Notes: generated by a model from the letters alone, not told the origin. A stretch of 35,937 nt of DNA from Candidatus Gastranaerophilales bacterium (GCA_944325075.1 CALUYU010000021.1:1-35937), one strand, 5' to 3'. Positions 19,903 through 27,876 are shown, counted from the first letter of the stretch. A program made the numbers and translations.

Positions 19903-21068
19903 TAATTTTTACCTGCTTCTTCGTTTGTATTTTGTGATTTTTGAACGATTTTTAATTTCTGACCTTCAGAAGAAATATTCTGTATACCATTAACAACAAC
20001 AGTAGCATCAGGATCTAACCCGCTTGTTACAACCCAGTTGTTATCGATATTATCAGAAACCTTAATATTTGTACGAACAGCCTTATTGTCCTTAACCGTC
20101 CATACATAATAAGCGCTCATCGCATCACCTTTTGTACAAGCTTGCGGAACAGTCATATAAGTTACAACTTGCGGAGCAACAAGCTTAACCTTCATATAAG
20201 CCCCGGGAGTAAGCCACATTTTTGTATTATCAAAAGTCGCTCTCATATTAACAGATCCGGAGTCTTTATCTATTTTATTATCAACAAAATTTACTTTCCC
20301 GATTTTATCGTACCAGTCACCATCATCAAACTGAACCTTCACCTGAACATCTTGGTACCGGTTACTTGCTCTTAATAATTTTACGAAATCATCACTTTTT
20401 AAATTAAATGTTACATAAACCGGATTAATACTTGCTATATTAACAAGAGAACCTGATGTTGCGGTAACATAGTTTCCTTCGGTTATATTAACCTTACCGA
20501 TTCTTCCGTCGATTGGAGATTTAATTGATGTATAACTCAGATTAACTTTTGCAAGCTCAAGCTGCTGGGTTGCGGCATCAAGCAATGCTTTATTCTGGTT
20601 TCTTGTAGCCAGACTCTGGTCAACATCCGACCGGCTTATAAGATCTTCTTTTACAAGTGCATTTGCTCTGTTCAATTCCTGCTGCGCATTTTTTAATAAA
20701 GCGCTGTATTGATTAACACTTGCACGTGAATTGTTTACTTCAATTTCATATTCTCTTGGATCAATTTGGAAAAGAATCTGTCCTTTCTTTACAAAATCAC
20801 CTTCTTTAAAATACTTTTTCAAAAGAAAGCCAGGCACTCTGGCAACAAGATCTACAGAATATTTTGCCTCAACACGGCCGGTTGCTTCAGCCGAAACATT
20901 AACCTCTACCATCTTTGGTTTATCAACTTCAACTTCTTTAGGCAGCATCATCATCTGTTTTTGAATCATACCTGTGATAAAGCCTGATGTCTTATTATAT
21001 ACAATAGGAACAATAATAATTAATAATATAACTATTCCCAACTTTTTTCTGGTCATGTTAATCTTCAT
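19902..21068 (-). CDS. RND efflux periplasmic adaptor (AcrA/MexA type)
   Basis: A membrane-fusion protein of 388 aa from the preferred start. It has an N-terminal membrane anchor ([17 protein letters not shown]) with no lipobox Cys, then lipoyl half-motif [20 protein letters not shown] and [17 protein letters not shown], a coiled-coil hairpin (about 95-165), the second lipoyl half ([19 protein letters not shown]), and beta-barrel and membrane-proximal domains. The ATG at 21068 is preferred over the in-frame ATG at 21080 because GGAGAAG lies just before it; the upstream ATG has no ribosome-binding site. It is first in the operon and lies about 35 bases from a palindrome likely to be its operator. 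Confidence 0.9.
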   Translation of the reverse strand: MKINMTRKKLGIVILLIIIVPIVYNKTSGFITGMIQKQMMMLPKEVEVDKPKMVEVNVSAEATGRVEAKYSVDLVARVPGFLLKKYFKEGDFVKKGQILFQIDPREYEIEVNNSRASVNQYSALLKNAQQELNRANALVKEDLISRSDVDQSLATRNQNKALLDAATQQLELAKVNLSYTSIKSPIDGRIGKVNITEGNYVTATSGSLVNIASINPVYVTFNLKSDDFVKLLRASNRYQDVQVKVQFDDGDWYDKIGKVNFVDNKIDKDSGSVNMRATFDNTKMWLTPGAYMKVKLVAPQVVTYMTVPQACTKGDAMSAYYVWTVKDNKAVRTNIKVSDNIDNNWVVTSGLDPDATVVVNGIQNISSEGQKLKIVQKSQNTNEEAGKN

Positions 21069-21102
21069 ACTCTTCTCCATCTTAATCGTTATAATAATTT
21101 AC

Positions 21103-21118
21103 GGTAGAATTTTCTACC
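21103..21118. promoter_or_regulatory. Palindromic operator upstream of the efflux operon
   Basis: GGTAGAA (21103-21109), TT, TTCTACC (21112-21118) is a 7-bp perfect inverted repeat, with a further GGTA half-site at 21125-21128. It lies 34 bases upstream of the adaptor start, in the promoter region (an AT-rich TATAAC-like -10 box lies between). Such sites commonly bind TetR- or MarR-type repressors of RND operons. No regulator gene is adjacent, so it would have to be encoded elsewhere. Confidence 0.55.
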
Positions 21119-21234
21119 CATTATGGTAAAATATTATATTTATGTTGTCAATAACGAAAAAAAATTATACATCATATAGAGTATCTTTTACAGATTATTA
21201 AAAGTCGGCCATATTAAATAAGGACATAAAAAGT

Positions 21235-22122
21235 CTATCTGCATTTACCACAATTTGAACAGCCGGCGCATCTTTTTTTCATCACACAGTATTTGCAATT
21301 TTCTTTATAATATTTTTCAATAGCCTTTACTTCAGAAAATAAGCCCATCTGAGAATATTCCTCAATTTTAGTCAAATTAAACACTTGAGGTTTTGAGCTT
21401 TCATAATTTAACCCTGAAAGATAAGCCAATTTTGTCTGTTCTGCCTTATCTTTTATAAAAATTTTTTTTCCGTTTTTGATAAATACATTACCTGTTTCAA
21501 AAAACTCAAAAGTTATATCATATTTTTGACATTCCAGTGCCAATTGCTTAACCCACTCAAAATAAAGCGGACGCATACCGTTATAATTTTCACCGCCGCA
21601 CCAGACATTTTCAATACAGCCGGAACTTAGATATTTTTCAATAGTAATTTTGCCGATAAAAGGGGCCGACATTATCCCCTTATGTTTAAACGGAAGTTCA
21701 ATTAATAAAGGGATACGCTCATCTGCTCTTCTTTGATTTTCAGCCGTCACATGAAACCAAATATTTTCCCAGCCGTCCCCCCAATCTTCGGGAAGGCACG
21801 ATAAAACACGTTCAGGCCGCTTTGTAACAAGAATAAAAATTACATCAGATCGTTTTCTCATAATGTTCCAGGTTTCTTCCCGCCACTTGTCAGCCTCCTC
21901 AAGAAAAAAATCCGATGTCATGCAAACTCTTATGTATTCACCGCTCTTAATTTTATACCGGCCATTTCTATTTTTATGCAAAGGATAGTCAAAGTTATTT
22001 TTTACACGATAAATTTCCGAACCGCACTTTTCACGCTGCGCATCAAGAAAATACATATAACAATTTTGACAACCCTCACTAATCTTTATACAACCGTGCC
22101 ATGGATTCCATATATCATGCAT
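21235..22122 (-). CDS. DUF5131 / phage Gp37-Gp68 family protein with extra Cys-rich tail
   Basis: A 295 aa protein beginning MHDIWNPWHGCIKISEGCQN followed by CYM, which is the DUF5131 signature: WNPWHGC, six residues, C, two residues, C. The CX6CX2C arrangement and the following TSDFFLEEADKWRE and ILVTKRPERVL segments fit the radical-SAM-like Gp37/Gp68 group, found in phages and defence-type contexts; the substrate is not known. SAPFIG and VWCGGENYNGMRPLYFEWVK also fit the family. The last 25 residues add CKYCVMKKRCAGCSNCGKC, six cysteines that could bind another metal centre. The ATG follows a TATAAT box (22134-22129) by only six bases and has no ribosome-binding site, so the mRNA may be leaderless. 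Confidence 0.82.
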   Translation of the reverse strand: MHDIWNPWHGCIKISEGCQNCYMYFLDAQREKCGSEIYRVKNNFDYPLHKNRNGRYKIKSGEYIRVCMTSDFFLEEADKWREETWNIMRKRSDVIFILVTKRPERVLSCLPEDWGDGWENIWFHVTAENQRRADERIPLLIELPFKHKGIMSAPFIGKITIEKYLSSGCIENVWCGGENYNGMRPLYFEWVKQLALECQKYDITFEFFETGNVFIKNGKKIFIKDKAEQTKLAYLSGLNYESSKPQVFNLTKIEEYSQMGLFSEVKAIEKYYKENCKYCVMKKRCAGCSNCGKCR

Positions 22123-22146
22123 AATTAAATTATACGAAAAAATATT

Positions 22147-22470
22147 TTATTGGAAATCAAATTTTCCCTTTAACAATTTCTTTTCGGCCTCTGCAACACT
22201 CAAAACTTTTGGGGATTCTCCAATCTGTTTAGAAAATTTTTTCCTAAAATTCTTAAACAATATAGTTGACTTTGATAAGTCCAAAAATTTATTTAGATGA
22301 TTACCGGTAAGAAGCTCAAAAGAAGATTTATGCCCGTTCTCTTTGCCGTTTATAAACAGATAATCCTCTGTTACGTCTGCTATCTGCTGTTTTAGATTAT
22401 CTAATCTTGCCGGTTTGCCTGTAATTTTATAGTAACCTTGAAATGACGGGGTATTATTTTTAATTTCCAT
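22147..22470 (-). CDS. Small hypothetical protein with SFQG motif (~107 aa)
   Basis: Not recognised. The ATG at 22470 gives MEIKNNTPSFQGYYKITGKP, with the SFQG motif near the start that parallels NFKG in the 153 aa protein at 11.3-11.8 kb. A longer reading from TTG at 22506 is possible; neither start has a good ribosome-binding site. The protein is basic and helical (LDNLKQQIADVTEDYLFING, then KFLDLSKSTILFKNFRKKF) with no membrane segment. It lies between ade and the DUF5131 gene on the same strand; the gaps are small, so it may be part of the ade transcript. Confidence 0.55.
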   Translation of the reverse strand: MEIKNNTPSFQGYYKITGKPARLDNLKQQIADVTEDYLFINGKENGHKSSFELLTGNHLNKFLDLSKSTILFKNFRKKFSKQIGESPKVLSVAEAEKKLLKGKFDFQ

Positions 22471-22536
22471 AACTTTAATAAGTTCCTTATTTAATTCTGC
22501 TGACAATTTAAAATCCGTAAAAAAATATTTTTGCTA

Positions 22537-24255
22537 CTAAACAAATAAATTTGTTACTTCAAATTTGGTAACATCAATAAGCCCTTTATCAGTAATTTTT
22601 AACTCCGGAATAACAGAGAGAGATAAAAATGCCATACTCATAAACGGATCTTTAATTTTGCATCCGACTTTTTGGGCCGCCTCATCCAAATCAAGAAGTT
22701 TCATCTCAACATCTTCATAAGACATATCAGACATAAGACCTGCAATAGGTAAAGGAAGATGAGCTAAAGTATGTTTGTCACGGACAATAATCTTTCCGCC
22801 CTGGGATTTAACAAGCTCAACCGCTGCATAGTACATATCCTCATCATTAGTGCCAATAACTATCATGTTATGGCTGTCATGTGCAACAGTCGATGCAATA
22901 GCTCCTGATTTGAGCCCAAAACCTCTGACAAAACCCAAACCTATATTCCCGCTTGCTTTATGCCGTTCAATCACCGCTATTTTTAAAATATCATTCTCAA
23001 CATTTGAAACAGCATACGCGTCTTTTACATATACATTTTCAATTGTTACTTTTGTAATAAGCTGTTCGGGAATTACGTTTATAACTTTAATTCTGTTTTT
23101 ATCATCCGGAACTTTAATTTTTAAATCATCAATATTCAGATACTTGATGTTCACGGAACTTCTAAGCGCCGGAAGTTTTATAAAAGACGTATCAATAACC
23201 ATTTTACCATTTTCAGCAGCGAGCTTACCGTTTTTAAAAACCATTAACGGCTCAAATGTTTCAAGATTTTCAAAAACCGCAATATCCGCCCGATATCCCG
23301 GAGCGATGGCGCCAAGGTTAGGAAGTTTAAAATATTCGGCAGTATTAATACTGGCCATCTGAATAGCTTTTATAGGATTAACTCCAAGTTTAACAGCTTT
23401 TTTAACCATTCTTGAGATATGTTTTTTCAAATGTTTCGGGTGTCTATCATCCGTGACAAACATACACTTTCTGGTATCATACTTTTTCAAAACCGGAACC
23501 AACGATTCCAAATCCCGTGCCCCGGTTGCTTCTCTAATCATTATATGCATTCCGAGCCGTAATTTTTCAACAGCTTCCTCCGGGGTAGTGCATTCATGGT
23601 CTGATGAAACACCTGCTGCTGCATAAGCATTTAAATCTTTCCCGGACAAATGAGGGGCATGCCCGTCAACCCGCTTATTCTTATCTATCCCGAGATATAT
23701 TTTACTTAAAACACTGTTGTCACAGCTTACTACTCCCGGGAAATTCATCATTTCAGCAATCCCCAAAACCCAAGGGGCATCAATAAGTAAAGCCAAATCA
23801 TAATTGTTTAGTTCTACTCCTGAAGTTTCCAAGTCGGTTGCCGGCACGCAGGAAGGCAGCATCATATAAACATCGAGCGGAAGATTTTTTGAGGCTTCAC
23901 GCATAAAACTTATCCCCTGAAGCCCCATAACATTAGCAATTTCATGAGGATCAGCAATTACGGTCGTTGTGCCGGAAGGGATTACCAGCTTGGCAAACTC
24001 AGACGGCATAAGCATTGAGCTTTCAATATGAACATGACCATCAATAAATGACGGAGTAACGTAAGCTCCTTTCAAATCAATTTCCTCTTTGCCTTTATAA
24101 CCCTTTGATATTCCGGCAATTTTGTCATCTATAATTGCAATATCTGTTTCGTAAATTTCTTCAGAAAGAACATTCACTAATTTTGCATTTTTAAGTACAA
24201 GATCAGCAGGCTCAGAACCTTTACTTACTTTTATTATCTGTTCAATGTTTCTCAT
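22537..24255 (-). CDS. ade: Adenine deaminase
   Basis: A 572 aa amidohydrolase matching bacterial adenine deaminase in length and layout. It converts adenine to hypoxanthine and ammonia in purine salvage. The metal-binding motif is IDGHVHIESSMLMPSEFA (His74, His76), followed by IPSGTTTVIADPHEIANVMG, HAPHLSG (near 199-205), SSDHECTTPEEA and FVTDDRHP (the metal-site Asp). The C-terminal domain carries ERHKASGNIGLGFVRGFGLK and VAHDSHNMIVIG, typical of the Ade family rather than other amidohydrolases. Upstream lies a promoter (TTGCCG, 16 bases, TATAAT). I saw no purine riboswitch in the leader, which is only about 20 bases. Confidence 0.95.
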   Translation of the reverse strand: MRNIEQIIKVSKGSEPADLVLKNAKLVNVLSEEIYETDIAIIDDKIAGISKGYKGKEEIDLKGAYVTPSFIDGHVHIESSMLMPSEFAKLVIPSGTTTVIADPHEIANVMGLQGISFMREASKNLPLDVYMMLPSCVPATDLETSGVELNNYDLALLIDAPWVLGIAEMMNFPGVVSCDNSVLSKIYLGIDKNKRVDGHAPHLSGKDLNAYAAAGVSSDHECTTPEEAVEKLRLGMHIMIREATGARDLESLVPVLKKYDTRKCMFVTDDRHPKHLKKHISRMVKKAVKLGVNPIKAIQMASINTAEYFKLPNLGAIAPGYRADIAVFENLETFEPLMVFKNGKLAAENGKMVIDTSFIKLPALRSSVNIKYLNIDDLKIKVPDDKNRIKVINVIPEQLITKVTIENVYVKDAYAVSNVENDILKIAVIERHKASGNIGLGFVRGFGLKSGAIASTVAHDSHNMIVIGTNDEDMYYAAVELVKSQGGKIIVRDKHTLAHLPLPIAGLMSDMSYEDVEMKLLDLDEAAQKVGCKIKDPFMSMAFLSLSVIPELKITDKGLIDVTKFEVTNLFV

Positions 24256-24274
24256 AACTCATCACTACCTTTTT

Positions 24275-24302
24275 ATTATAATAGCACAAATATAACCGGC
24301 AA
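24275..24302 (-). promoter_or_regulatory. Promoter of ade
   Basis: On the minus strand: -35 TTGCCG (24302-24297), 16-base spacer, -10 TATAAT (24280-24275). The expected start of transcription is about 12 bases before the ATG at 24255, which leaves no room for a riboswitch. Confidence 0.55.
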
Positions 24303-24457
24303 TAACATTGTTGTAGAAAGCCGTATTAGCCATATATTTGTTAATTCCGGCCGAGAGTGTATTTATACCTAACCTGATTTAAATTCCAGCACAATGCGCC
24401 TTGTAATAAGTTTCCGGCTTCAATCCAATTTGCCGGCCGGCTTAAATCTTAAATAAT

Positions 24458-24474
24458 AACACACTCAGTTTGTT
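24458..24474. promoter_or_regulatory. XRE operator, copy 1
   Basis: AACACACTCAGTTTGTT is an imperfect 17-bp palindrome of the form AACAnACTsAGTnTGTT (s = C or G, centre at 24466). It ends 33 bases before the ATG of the first XRE gene, exactly as copy 3 does for the second XRE gene. This is strong evidence for a shared, probably autoregulatory, operator. Confidence 0.7.
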
Positions 24475-24507
24475 TCTTTTTATTTAAATTAAAATCATAA
24501 TTTAAAT

Positions 24508-24726
24508 ATGAAAAAACAGGATAATCTGTTTGCTTTTGGGCAAAGACTAAAAACGTTAAGAAAGAGACGTAAATATACTCAGGCAAAATTAGCTGAGAAA
24601 ATTGATGTATCGACAAATTTTATAGGTATGGTTGAAAGAGGCGAAAGAAATACTACAATAGACAAAGTATTTAAAATAGCAAAAGCATTAGATATTAAGT
24701 TATCCCAATTTTTTGAAACTTTATAA
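24508..24726 (+). CDS. Small XRE-family HTH regulator, paralogue 1 (72 aa)
   Basis: A single helix-turn-helix domain: FGQRLKTLRKRRKYTQAKLA, then EKIDVSTNFIGMVERGERNT and the dimerising tail IDKVFKIAKALDIKLSQFF. It resembles lambda Cro/CI and R-M controller (C) proteins in size. Its paralogue at 25442 shares about two-thirds of its residues, including NFIGMVERGERNT. The ATG has no ribosome-binding site. The palindromic operator ends 33 bases upstream, and the spacing between TTGTTT and the ATAATTTA box before the ATG is identical in both paralogues (20 bases from TTGTTT to nATAAT). It probably represses or tunes its own promoter and may cross-regulate the other XRE gene. Confidence 0.85.
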   Translation: MKKQDNLFAFGQRLKTLRKRRKYTQAKLAEKIDVSTNFIGMVERGERNTTIDKVFKIAKALDIKLSQFFETL

Positions 24727-24776
24727 TAGGACGTACAAATTTACTTAGCATGTTAATTAAATGTAGGTTGTTGTTT

Positions 24777-24805
24777 GTGCCTGAGGCACTGATTTACAAT
24801 GCCTC
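24777..24805. other. Two mutually exclusive short hairpins
   Basis: GTGCC (24777-24781) can pair with GGCAC (24785-24789), or GAGGCA (24783-24788) with TGCCTC (24800-24805); the two stems share bases and cannot form together. They lie after the first XRE gene and before the REP-like hairpin at 24832. This may be incidental or part of a 3' processing or termination structure. Confidence 0.3.
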
Positions 24806-24831
24806 ACCGGCGGGATGATACGGAAATCAAA

Positions 24832-24857
24832 GTAGGTTGGGCTTTCAGCCCAACATT
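24832..24857 (+). repeat. REP-like hairpin repeat, copy 1
   Basis: GTAGGTTGGGCTTTCAGCCC followed by AACATT. The stem GTTGGGCT/AGCCCAAC (24836-24843 with 24847-24854) is perfect with a TTC loop. It lies between the convergent ends of the first XRE gene and the 154 aa gene, and could act as a terminator for either. Copy 2 at 25664 is identical over these bases. Confidence 0.7.
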
Positions 24858-24866
24858 TATAAGATA

Positions 24867-25331
24867 TTAAATATCATTAAACCATCTAAAATAGTAAGAT
24901 GAATTCCCTAATCTTTTGTAAAGCCCAATAAATGATGCATTGATGTTTACATCAAATTGCTCATTAGTACATGCTATGGTATTACTCCGAGCTCTTTGGC
25001 TCTCACATACGACAATGTACCATTCTTGTCTCGAGGGAAATCTTATCTTAAATTCAAATTCATCATTACCACTATCCAAATAGATAACCTCGCAAGGTCT
25101 AAGATTTAGATGCTCACATATAAGATTTTGTATATAATTTATTACATGTTTATTTGGAACTTCCCGCTCAACAAATTGTAGACCTATAGAAACACTTTGG
25201 AATATATAACCATTACAGTTTAAAAATAGTCCATCTTTATGTAATTCTATTCTCGTATCATTGGTTATTTCAAAATACTCATTTTTTATAAGTCTTGATA
25301 TCTGGTTAGTATTTAAAGTTATAAATCTCAT
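24867..25331 (-). CDS. Unknown protein regulated from XRE operator region (154 aa)
   Basis: Not recognised; no signal peptide, membrane helix or catalytic motif. The predicted content is mixed alpha/beta with many charged residues and an FKIRFPSRQEWYIVVCESQR segment near 94-112. A ribosome-binding site, AAGGAAATGTA, precedes the ATG at 25331. Upstream, the minus-strand extended -10 TGCTATAAC (from about 25376) overlaps the XRE operator copy 2 (25358-25374), so this gene and the second XRE gene appear to share control. This arrangement (small regulator divergent from a gene of unknown function) is common for toxins, restriction enzymes or phage genes, but none can be identified here. Confidence 0.65.
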   Translation of the reverse strand: MRFITLNTNQISRLIKNEYFEITNDTRIELHKDGLFLNCNGYIFQSVSIGLQFVEREVPNKHVINYIQNLICEHLNLRPCEVIYLDSGNDEFEFKIRFPSRQEWYIVVCESQRARSNTIACTNEQFDVNINASFIGLYKRLGNSSYYFRWFNDI

Positions 25332-25357
25332 TACATTTCCTTAATATTTTTAATAAT

Positions 25358-25374
25358 AACACACTCAGTTATAG
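25358..25374. promoter_or_regulatory. XRE operator, copy 2 (half degenerate)
   Basis: AACACACTCAGTTATAG keeps the left 13 bases of the operator, but its right arm has drifted to TATAG, which is part of the -10 box (TATAAC on the minus strand) of the divergent 154 aa gene. The overlap means that binding here would block that promoter. It lies 17 bases from copy 3. Confidence 0.6.
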
Positions 25375-25391
25375 CATAAAAACAAGAAAAT

Positions 25392-25408
25392 AACACGCTG
25401 AGTTTGTT
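25392..25408. promoter_or_regulatory. XRE operator, copy 3
   Basis: AACACGCTGAGTTTGTT, matching the palindrome AACAnnCTsAGyTTGTT. It ends 33 bases before the ATG of the second XRE gene, the same spacing as copy 1 before the first XRE gene. It lies between the divergent 154 aa gene and the XRE gene. Confidence 0.7.
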
Positions 25409-25441
25409 TATTTTGTAACAAAATAAATTGATAATTTATTA

Positions 25442-25660
25442 ATGAATGAAAAAGAAATACTTTATACATTTGGACAAAGATTAAAACAAGTTAGGACAAA
25501 AGCAAAGCTTACGCAGGCCGAACTTGCCGAAAAAGTTGATATGTCCCCAAATTTTATAGGTATGGTCGAACGTGGAGAAAGAAATACAAAACTTGCAAAT
25601 GTATATAAACTTATTTATGCTTTAGACATCAGCCTTGAAGAATTTTTTAAAGGTATGTAG
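25442..25660 (+). CDS. Small XRE-family HTH regulator, paralogue 2 (72 aa)
   Basis: A single HTH domain: FGQRLKQVRTKAKLTQAELA, then EKVDMSPNFIGMVERGERNT and LANVYKLIYALDISLEEFF. Same length and arrangement as paralogue 1; residues in the recognition helix region (SPNFIGMVERGER versus STNFIGMVERGER) are almost the same, consistent with the shared operator. The ATG lacks a ribosome-binding site. A REP-like hairpin starts four bases after its stop, as one also follows paralogue 1 at some distance. The pair looks like a duplicated regulator cassette. Confidence 0.85.
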   Translation: MNEKEILYTFGQRLKQVRTKAKLTQAELAEKVDMSPNFIGMVERGERNTKLANVYKLIYALDISLEEFFKGM

Positions 25661-25663
25661 TTA

Positions 25664-25689
25664 GTAGGTTGGGCTTTCAGCCCAACATT
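25664..25689 (+). repeat. REP-like hairpin repeat, copy 2
   Basis: GTAGGTTGGGCTTTCAGCCC and AACATT, with perfect stem GTTGGGCT/AGCCCAAC at 25668-25675 and 25679-25686. It begins four bases after the second XRE stop codon and could serve as its terminator. The sequence is identical to copy 1. Confidence 0.7.
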
Positions 25690-25848
25690 AGTTTTTCGTG
25701 TGCAGATGGTCGAGCATTTTTAACAGCGGCTAGATCCTGAAATACTCTGCGAGCACCCTCCCTTGTAAGCCTCCTTTTCGTCGGCAACAAGAGGAGCTGC
25801 AAGTTCAGGATGACAGTTGGTTGTTTTTTTTTGAATTTCATTATTTTT
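25690..25848. other. Non-coding stretch with 8-bp inverted repeat
   Basis: Together with flanking repeats, 25661-25980 is a gene-free zone. Between the two oppositely oriented REP-like hairpins lies a GC-richer segment bounded by ATCCTGAA (25734-25741) and TTCAGGAT (25804-25811), a perfect 8-bp inverted repeat with about 62 bases between. It looks like an interspersed repeat element rather than a gene; the only open frame is short and runs through repeats. Confidence 0.5.
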
Positions 25849-25983
25849 GTTGGGGTAGAAACCCCAACCTACATCAACTTTGTTCACCCTTCCGAAAATC
25901 CGCTTTCCGTTAACGAAAATTCGTTTTAAGTCCCTAAAGGGTAAATCAAGCCTCACGACTCATTATGCTTTCTTTTTTGCTTA
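25849..25983 (-). repeat. ~135-bp dispersed repeat, copy A
   Basis: Begins with hairpin GTTGGGGT-AGAA-ACCCCAAC (25849-25868) and continues through CACCCTTCCGAAAATCCGC, AGTCCCTAAAGGGTAAATCA and CTTTTTTGCTTA. About 85% of bases match copy B at 31046-31179 in the same orientation. The hairpin head is a variant of the REP-like repeat (GTAGGTTGGGGT on the minus strand). The last three bases form the stop codon of the MFS gene, so the repeat abuts or has supplied the gene's end. Confidence 0.75.
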
Positions 25984-27537
25984 ATTTGCGGCTTTAGGCT
26001 TTTTAATAAATATCAGCAAAGGAATTAATAAGAATGTTGCAAGCGCAAACCACCTGAAAGTATCAATATATCCCCACAAGTGTGATTGTTGAACAAGCTG
26101 ATTATAAATTTGTCTCTGCGCCATTCCGTCCGCGGTTAAAAAATCGGTCAATCCGGAAAACGTTCCGGTTAACGCTCCAACCTGCTGGACAAAAGTGTCG
26201 TTTGTAAAGTTCAAATGTCTTGTAAGCATCATCTGATGTACCTGGGAAAACCTTGATACCATTGTTGTTGCTACAGATGTTCCTATTGCCCCGCCGATAT
26301 TTTTTACAAGATTTTGAAACCCGGTAGCATTTGTCATCGCCTCATTCTTAATTGTTGAACAAGAAAGCGGTATTAATGGCGTTAAAGCCAGGAATAATCC
26401 TGAACCATATAAAATATTAGGCAGTGCAATTGTAGTTAAGTTAATTTGAAGGTTAATATCTCCAAAAAATACACTTCCCATACCAAGAAGTATTAACCCA
26501 ATTGTTGCAATACGTCTGTCACCGATTTTTCTGGAAAGAGTTAAATACAAGGCAACTCCAATAAAACTTCCTATCCCCCTTGATCCCATTGATAGACCGC
26601 TTAAATACGCTGTATAACCTAAAAGGTTTTGCAGCATGGATGGCAGCAGTGCCGCAGAAGCCAGGAATACACCCATTAAAATTACCTGAACAAGGGTTCC
26701 GAAAAAATATGTCCTATCCTTTAATACACTTAAATCAATAAGAGAATCCTTATTCACTAACTGAGATATAAAAAATAAAATTGCAAAAATAACAGCAATA
26801 GCAGTCAGCCAGCAAATCCATGCAGCTCCAAACCAATCTGCATCATTTCCCTTATCAAGAACAATTTGTAGGCAGACTAAAAATACTGTCAAAAATATCA
26901 TTCCTAAGTAATCAAATTTTAAACCTTCCTTGTGTCTTTTAGCATAAGGCGGATCTTCAAGAAGTTGTTTCGATAAGAAAACACAAAGAAAACCTAATGG
27001 AATATTTATTAAATATATCCAGGGCCAAGACCAGTTTTCAGTAATCCATCCACCAAGAACCGGCCCGATCAAAGGTGCAAATATTACAACAATACCAAAA
27101 ATTGCCATAGATTTTGCACGATCTTTCTTTGGAAAACTTTCAAGCATTATGGACTGCCCCATTGGTAAAAGTCCGCCGCCGCCAAGCCCTTGAAGAAATC
27201 GTGCAAGTACTATCGCTATCATTGATTTTGATATTGCGCACAGAAAAGATGATATTGTGAAAATGATAAGGCAAATTATGAAATAATTTTTCCTACCCAA
27301 AAGTTTTGTCATAAATGTTACCAGCGGAATTGCAATACCGCTCGCTGTCAAATAACTGGTCAATACCCACGTTGACTCATTTAAGCTTACAGACATCGAC
27401 CCCGCAATATACGTAAGCGCAACATTTGATATTGTTTCGTCCAAAACAAACATAAAAACTGCAAGCATTATAGGCGTAACCATTAACCATGGATTAATGG
27501 TGGGGCGCCATTCTATTTCATCAACATTACTACTCAT
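25981..27537 (-). CDS. MFS transporter, DHA2 (EmrB/QacA) family
   Basis: A 518 aa inner-membrane drug:proton antiporter with about 14 predicted helices, the DHA2 layout. The first helix reads WLMVTPIMLAVFMFVLDETI, containing the LDETI/LD.TIVNVAL-type motif D1 (ISNVALTYIA). Motif A follows helix 2 (TKLLGRKNYFI), and GPVLGGWITENWSWPWIYLI with NIPLG is motif C and the DHA2 signature. A GGAAGAG ribosome-binding site precedes the ATG. In EmrB-type systems a membrane-fusion protein usually accompanies the pump; none is adjacent here. The stop codon lies at the edge of a dispersed repeat. Confidence 0.92.
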   Translation of the reverse strand: MSSNVDEIEWRPTINPWLMVTPIMLAVFMFVLDETISNVALTYIAGSMSVSLNESTWVLTSYLTASGIAIPLVTFMTKLLGRKNYFIICLIIFTISSFLCAISKSMIAIVLARFLQGLGGGGLLPMGQSIMLESFPKKDRAKSMAIFGIVVIFAPLIGPVLGGWITENWSWPWIYLINIPLGFLCVFLSKQLLEDPPYAKRHKEGLKFDYLGMIFLTVFLVCLQIVLDKGNDADWFGAAWICWLTAIAVIFAILFFISQLVNKDSLIDLSVLKDRTYFFGTLVQVILMGVFLASAALLPSMLQNLLGYTAYLSGLSMGSRGIGSFIGVALYLTLSRKIGDRRIATIGLILLGMGSVFFGDINLQINLTTIALPNILYGSGLFLALTPLIPLSCSTIKNEAMTNATGFQNLVKNIGGAIGTSVATTMVSRFSQVHQMMLTRHLNFTNDTFVQQVGALTGTFSGLTDFLTADGMAQRQIYNQLVQQSHLWGYIDTFRWFALATFLLIPLLIFIKKPKAAN

Positions 27538-27612
27538 ATTTCTCTTCCACTACAATATTATTATTTACATAAAACAATAGTTTATAAATAACTTTTTTCA
27601 TTAAATGATTAC

Positions 27613-27876
27613 TTAATCATTATTTTTACTAAAAATTTTATCCCATTGTTTAATAGCGCCAAGGTGCCAGAATGAACTAATTCCTGCAAGATAAGCACTG
27701 TATTTATGAACCTTCATTTTATACGGAAATCTTACTTTCCTTAACCCGGTAATCCCGCACACAGACCCTAAGGTCAATGCTGCATATCCGGAGTACTTAA
27801 TATTTAAATAACGCGCCTTACTTTTGCGCGGATAATTTTGTTTTTCCGGTGAAGAAATTCCTACTTGGCTAATCAT
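27613..27876 (-). CDS. Small hypothetical membrane-associated protein (87 aa)
   Basis: Not recognised. Residues about 25-45 (LNIKYSGYAALTLGSVCGIT) and 60-75 (YSAYLAGISSFWHLGAI) are moderately hydrophobic and could be two short membrane helices separated by a basic loop (RKVRFPYKMKVHK). There is no ribosome-binding site; a minus-strand TATAAT lies six bases before the ATG, so the message may be leaderless. It lies 75 bases upstream of the MFS gene on the same strand and may be cotranscribed with it. Confidence 0.55.
   Translation of the reverse strand: MISQVGISSPEKQNYPRKSKARYLNIKYSGYAALTLGSVCGITGLRKVRFPYKMKVHKYSAYLAGISSFWHLGAIKQWDKIFSKNND

Noticed and set aside
22850-23362. 170 aa plus-strand frame inside adenine deaminase
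   Set aside because: Antisense shadow of a strongly conserved gene; hydrophobic low-complexity translation without motifs.
24232-24300. Purine riboswitch upstream of adenine deaminase
   Set aside because: The promoter lies so close to the start codon that the leader is about 12-20 bases, too short for the aptamer.
25720-25956. 78 aa minus-strand frame between the XRE and MFS genes
   Set aside because: It runs through the dispersed repeat and inverted repeat, with no conserved protein features or ribosome-binding site.
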